Translations under genes and position numbers: made by a program
The notes under the pieces: model-generated
Databases searched by the model: none
Told to the model about the DNA's origin: nothing
What the model saw: only the letters and a program-made list of their open reading frames with translations
Assembly (NCBI GenBank): GCA_002148405.1
Contig: MUGG01000151.1
Coordinates: 62,001 to 126,000 of the forward strand
Direction: 5' to 3'
Source of the DNA: Alkalinema sp. CACIAM 70d
Lineage (GTDB): Bacteria > Cyanobacteriota > Cyanobacteriia > Leptolyngbyales > Leptolyngbyaceae
Length of the DNA stretch: 64,000 nucleotides
Shown: positions 61,229-64,000 of the stretch, one piece after another
Position numbering within the stretch: the first letter of the stretch is position 1
Layout of the letters: every line of letters starts with the position of its first letter

Positions 61229-62149
61229 TTATGCAGATTGACGACGACGTTGCAGCGCTGCCCAAGTACCGATGCCAGCCAAGCTCAAGGCAAGACCTGG
61301 TTCCGGAACTTTGATGGGGGGTGGGCCATCGATCGAAATCTCGTAATTACCGCTGTGGGAAATCTTGTCGCTCTTTTCCACTAGGCCAGATTGGGTCGCT
61401 TTGAAGCTAAAGCCGTAGTTCGTTACGCCGTTGTAGGTGTATTTGATAATTTCGCTGGCTTGAATGGGTTTGCTACTAGTGCTCAGTTGATTTTTTAAGC
61501 CCAACAATGCAAGCTTTTGGCTACTTGGTAAAGCAGGGTTTTTGGCGAGATATTGATCGATCGATTGAGTAAACAACGAACTGGCGTTGTAATGGCCTGC
61601 TAAACCGATGCTAATCGTGCCCGTTGCGTTTTGATTGACGTAGGAAATGTTGGGGTCACTAAAGCGCTGGAAGCCACCATTGCTTGCGAAAATGTTGAAG
61701 AACGAATTTCCTGTCTGAGTCCCCACTAAGCTACCGAAGCCATTGTTCGTTAGAGCTTGGTTGAACCAGTACTGGCCGAAGGTGGTGCCTTGGTAGGCGG
61801 CAGTCCAGTCACTCTGCGTGAGACTACTGATGGAAATACTGCGTCCACCGATCGTGCCGTTGAGGGTAGTAGTTTTACTGAAATCGAATCCAGCTTTTTC
61901 GCTGCTAGCGGCCAGTTCGATATTCCCGGTGGGATTGGTTTGGTCGCCGCTGAGGATGCTGCTGAGGCTAGCGTTGGGATTGACGAAGGTATTGGTTCCG
62001 TTGGAGTCGTAGAGTAGGTAGTCAGTGGGAGCGGTGCCCCCGATCGAGGTATTTTGAATGCTGTCGGCTTGGGCGGGGGCAAGGCCGATGGTGCTGTATC
62101 CGATCGCCAGGAGGCTCGTCAGCGTAATTGTACGAAGGCAATTGTTCAT
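61229..62149 (-). CDS. Secreted PEP-CTERM protein (NF038130-like)
   Basis: The 306-residue protein has a signal peptide (MNNCLRTITLTSLLAIGYS...APAQADS). The body is a Gly/Ser/Asn-rich beta-type domain: TSIGGTAPTDYLLYDSNGTNTFV, FSKTTTLNGTIGGRSISISSLTQSDW and GLAGHYNASSLF. It ends KVPEPGLALSLAGIGTWAALQRRRQSA, a classical PEP motif, hydrophobic helix and Arg cluster. The opening resembles the cyanobacterial NF038130 PEP-CTERM family. An exosortase would process it; none is in the window. It is probably displayed in or released to the extracellular matrix. Confidence 0.87.
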   Translation of the reverse strand: MNNCLRTITLTSLLAIGYSTIGLAPAQADSIQNTSIGGTAPTDYLLYDSNGTNTFVNPNASLSSILSGDQTNPTGNIELAASSEKAGFDFSKTTTLNGTIGGRSISISSLTQSDWTAAYQGTTFGQYWFNQALTNNGFGSLVGTQTGNSFFNIFASNGGFQRFSDPNISYVNQNATGTISIGLAGHYNASSLFTQSIDQYLAKNPALPSSQKLALLGLKNQLSTSSKPIQASEIIKYTYNGVTNYGFSFKATQSGLVEKSDKISHSGNYEISIDGPPPIKVPEPGLALSLAGIGTWAALQRRRQSA

Positions 62150-62900
62150 CTGGAATGGAATCCTATGAATGAATTGGGTGAGTGTGATTTCTGCAATGCG
62201 AGTTAAGCTGAATCAAATCAGCTCCAATATTTCTATGGTTTCTAATTCCTGAATGAATGTCCCCGTAAAATCTACGGCAATACCCATGAAGATTTGGTTA
62301 GAGCCTGGGAGCGTTTGTGAAGTTTTGGTTGTCCTCATCCCCAGCCTTTCTCCCAGGTTAGGAACAAGATTGCAGCAGGGATGAGATTCACTACAACAAA
62401 GAGAAGCTCAATTATGGTGAAAGGTTCTAGCGATCGGAGCGATCGTACAGTTCAACCTGAGAAACAACGCTTACAGATCCACTTAATCGATCATCACGAA
62501 TTCATTCAAGATACGATTAATTAATTTCATGCCCATCGGATTGGAGATAGGCTTCATGGGAGTCACCCAATACAGATCGTGCATTCCGACGGGCAATACA
62601 TCAGCATCTTGAGTTACGAATGCCAGCGATAACAATTGCAGCTTAGGTGTTTCGTACTAGGTGTTTCGTAGGTTTGTTAAGCAGTCTCTGGGCACCTCGG
62701 CTAGGGCGATCGAGGTTTTACAAAAGTGGTTTGCTCATTTTGTCCAGAATCCCGTCCGCGAAAGCAGCGATCGTGGTCGTTGAGAGCGATCGCGTATTTT
62801 CTCCCTCATTTGTGTGATGCAAAGTTCGATCGGCTTTTCAGCTTATTTCGTGGGCCGTTGTTTTCAGGCAAAAATCTAGAAAGACTTTATCATTGGCCTA
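62150..62900. other. Spacer without supported gene
   Basis: Nothing convincing is coded. A 65-codon plus-strand frame (62726-62923) has native GATCG words but no family. A 14-nt tandem duplication (TAGGTGTTTCGTAS at 62644 and 62658) lies here. No integrase gene is present on either strand. Confidence 0.6.
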
Positions 62901-62979
62901 GCCTAACCGATCGTCGCACCTGATTGGCAATGCTACACTATTTTTAGCAAAGTCGCAGCAGGTGAACTTTGCGTTAGCT
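62901..62979 (+). other. attC-like integron recombination site
   Basis: The site has the layout R''-L''-central hairpin-L'-R'. R'' is GCCTAAC (62901-62907), and R' is GTTAGCT (62973-62979). The inner boxes CACCTG (62917-62922) and CAGGTG (62959-62964) are perfect inverse complements. A TGCTA/TAGCA hairpin is at the centre. The spacing of L' to R' (GGTGAAC, then TTTGC, then GTTAGCT) fits attC sites. R'' and R' pair for five bases; mismatch there is usual after recombination between different cassettes. Confidence 0.6.
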
Positions 62980-63125
62980 TCAACTATTAACCCGGCATCA
63001 TATGTTTTCGAATCATCTAAAGCTTATACATCCTCCAGAACTAGCTTCCAGAGCTTCGATCGAAAGGTGAGAGAAATTTAAAGATGCATAATCAAATAGT
63101 GCCGGTTTAATAGAGGAAAAGCGAA

Positions 63126-63956
63126 ATGAAGAAGTACGGCAAAGACATAGGGTCAGAAGAGTCGTGGAATCAGATGGCACAAAGCTATGTTGATCGACTA
63201 AGTAGTGAATACCACAACCATAGATTGGCGGTGATTAATGCTTTGATCCCGGAAGAGCTATATCAGGAAGGCCGACGCATATTCGATTTTGGATGCGGAG
63301 ATGCTGTTCTCTTCGAGCAATTCCTGAAGAAGGGATCTCGTATCAGCGGTATGGACATTTCCGCCGAAATGGTTGCCCTCGCTAGGCAACGCCTTTCCAG
63401 AATGAATGCCGACCCTGATTTGATCAGCGTAGGCGGTGCTTCCGCGCTTACTCATCTGCCAGATGATTCGCTAGACGCTATTCTAAGCTTCAATGTTCTC
63501 GCATACCTTATGGAAGATGAGGAAGCCCTTTTCTACAAGGAGGCATACCGCCTGCTTCGACCGGGGGGATATCTCATTGTCACTCACTCCAACGAATTGT
63601 TCGATATGTATAGTCTGAATCAATACACTATAGAGTTCTTTGCCCATCATCTTGTTCAGGATAGGGGCTTGAGGGAACCGCTTAGGGCATTGGTTACTAA
63701 TGCTTCCGAAGCAGAGAGCATTAATACATATAATGTGCGGGAGAATCCTCTTACTTACCGATTCAAGTTGGCCAGATACGGGTTTGTCGAACAAAGACAA
63801 GAATTCGTCAATCTTCATACTGCGCCTCCTCCATTGCTTCCCAAAGACAAGTCCTATCCCGATACCTTATCCTGGAAGGAAGAGGACAAATGGAAACTCA
63901 TGTTTATCTGTAGTACCTATGGCTCTCAGTCCATACGGAAAGCGTCAGGAAGCTAA
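63126..63956 (+). CDS. Class I SAM-dependent methyltransferase on a putative integron cassette
   Basis: The 276-residue protein begins after a GAGGA ribosome site. It has the methyltransferase core: RIFDFGCGDAVLFEQFLKKG (motif I), SGMDISAEMVALARQRL, LDAILSFNVLAYLMEDEEALFYKEAYRLLRPGGYLIVTHSN. The C-terminal half contains NTYNVRENPLTYRFKLARYGFVEQRQEF. This pattern recalls methyltransferases of polysaccharide or natural-product clusters, but the substrate is unknown. It lacks GCGATCGC words in its coding part. Its TAA stop lies inside the sequence AGCTAAC that opens the next attC-like site, a hallmark of integron cassettes. Confidence 0.85.
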   Translation: MKKYGKDIGSEESWNQMAQSYVDRLSSEYHNHRLAVINALIPEELYQEGRRIFDFGCGDAVLFEQFLKKGSRISGMDISAEMVALARQRLSRMNADPDLISVGGASALTHLPDDSLDAILSFNVLAYLMEDEEALFYKEAYRLLRPGGYLIVTHSNELFDMYSLNQYTIEFFAHHLVQDRGLREPLRALVTNASEAESINTYNVRENPLTYRFKLARYGFVEQRQEFVNLHTAPPPLLPKDKSYPDTLSWKEEDKWKLMFICSTYGSQSIRKASGS

Positions 63957-64000
63957 CCACGCGCTGCACCGGATGGCATTCCGCTGCGCTCCATTGCCGC
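63951..64000 (+). other. Second attC-like site, cut by the window end
   Basis: R'' is AGCTAAC (63951-63957), the exact inverse complement of the R' GTTAGCT at 62973. A 5-nt spacer (CACGC) is followed by L''-like GCTGCACC (63963-63970). Then GGATGGCA and CATTGCCGC begin an imperfect central stem. The right half of the site is outside the window. Confidence 0.6.

Noticed and set aside
62676..62682. GTTAAGC as another possible integron core site upstream of 62726
   Set aside because: No matching R''/L'' boxes or central hairpin at attC spacing; it lies behind a simple tandem duplication.
62726..62923. 65-codon frame ending at the first attC-like site, which would be a preceding cassette gene
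   Set aside because: No homology or ribosome site, and its GATCG words look native; kept only as part of the spacer description.

Overview
The window is chromosomal DNA from a cyanobacterium. It is dense in the octamer GCGATCGC (HIP1, for example 8415-8422) and its variants. It carries a cyanobacterial/plastid-type chorismate lyase (Ycf21-like), cobalt uptake and corrin synthesis genes, a DUF3352 protein, an rbp-rpsU pair, and PTPA-CTERM and PEP-CTERM surface proteins. The mix suggests a filamentous, non-heterocystous lineage (Leptolyngbya-like), but the genus is a guess.

Layout. 1-6040: truncated moeZ, chorismate lyase, a 37-residue membrane microprotein, a family 2 glycosyltransferase, a pentapeptide-repeat protein, a 1.45 kb gene-poor stretch ending in a cluster of hairpins, and an unrecognised gene. 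6203-18527: recG, an FAD-linked oxidase, a DUF3352-TPR protein, a PTPA-CTERM protein, DUF427, Uma2, a histidine kinase and a TetR regulator. 18649-25002: two three-gene ABC-2 export cassettes on the minus strand, one Gld-like. 25109-31184: a RAYT transposase containing palindromes, lysS, a NYN-LOTUS protein, a cold-shock protein cut off from a decayed DUF1294 domain, and an unrecognised gene. 31429-36732: rbp-rpsU, then the ribosomal block rplS, tRNA-Trp, secE, nusG, rplK, rplA, rplJ, rplL, with a probable attenuator before rplJ. 36976-46216: cobalt ECF transporter (cbiM, N, Q, O), cupredoxin, map, a lipoprotein, O-methyltransferase, STAS-like protein, cbiD and guaA. 46534-62149: CDF transporter, small unknowns, a second Uma2, ppk2, ftsH, a secreted protein, a methyltransferase, DUF167, mobA, a 1401-residue hybrid kinase and a PEP-CTERM protein.

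The right edge (62901-64000) is the most unusual part. A methyltransferase gene lies between two sequences with attC integron recombination site architecture, and its stop codon is embedded in the core motif of the second. No integrase is visible to its left, so the window seems to end at the start of a gene-cassette array or an attC cluster lacking an integrase.

Functional links: CbiMNQO would import the cobalt that CbiD's pathway needs. MoeZ and MobA both serve molybdenum cofactor synthesis. The ribosomal block has regulatory RNA structure at rplA-rplJ. Short perfect tandem duplications of 10-21 nt recur through the spacers and in two coding regions, a sign of frequent slippage or similar local duplication.
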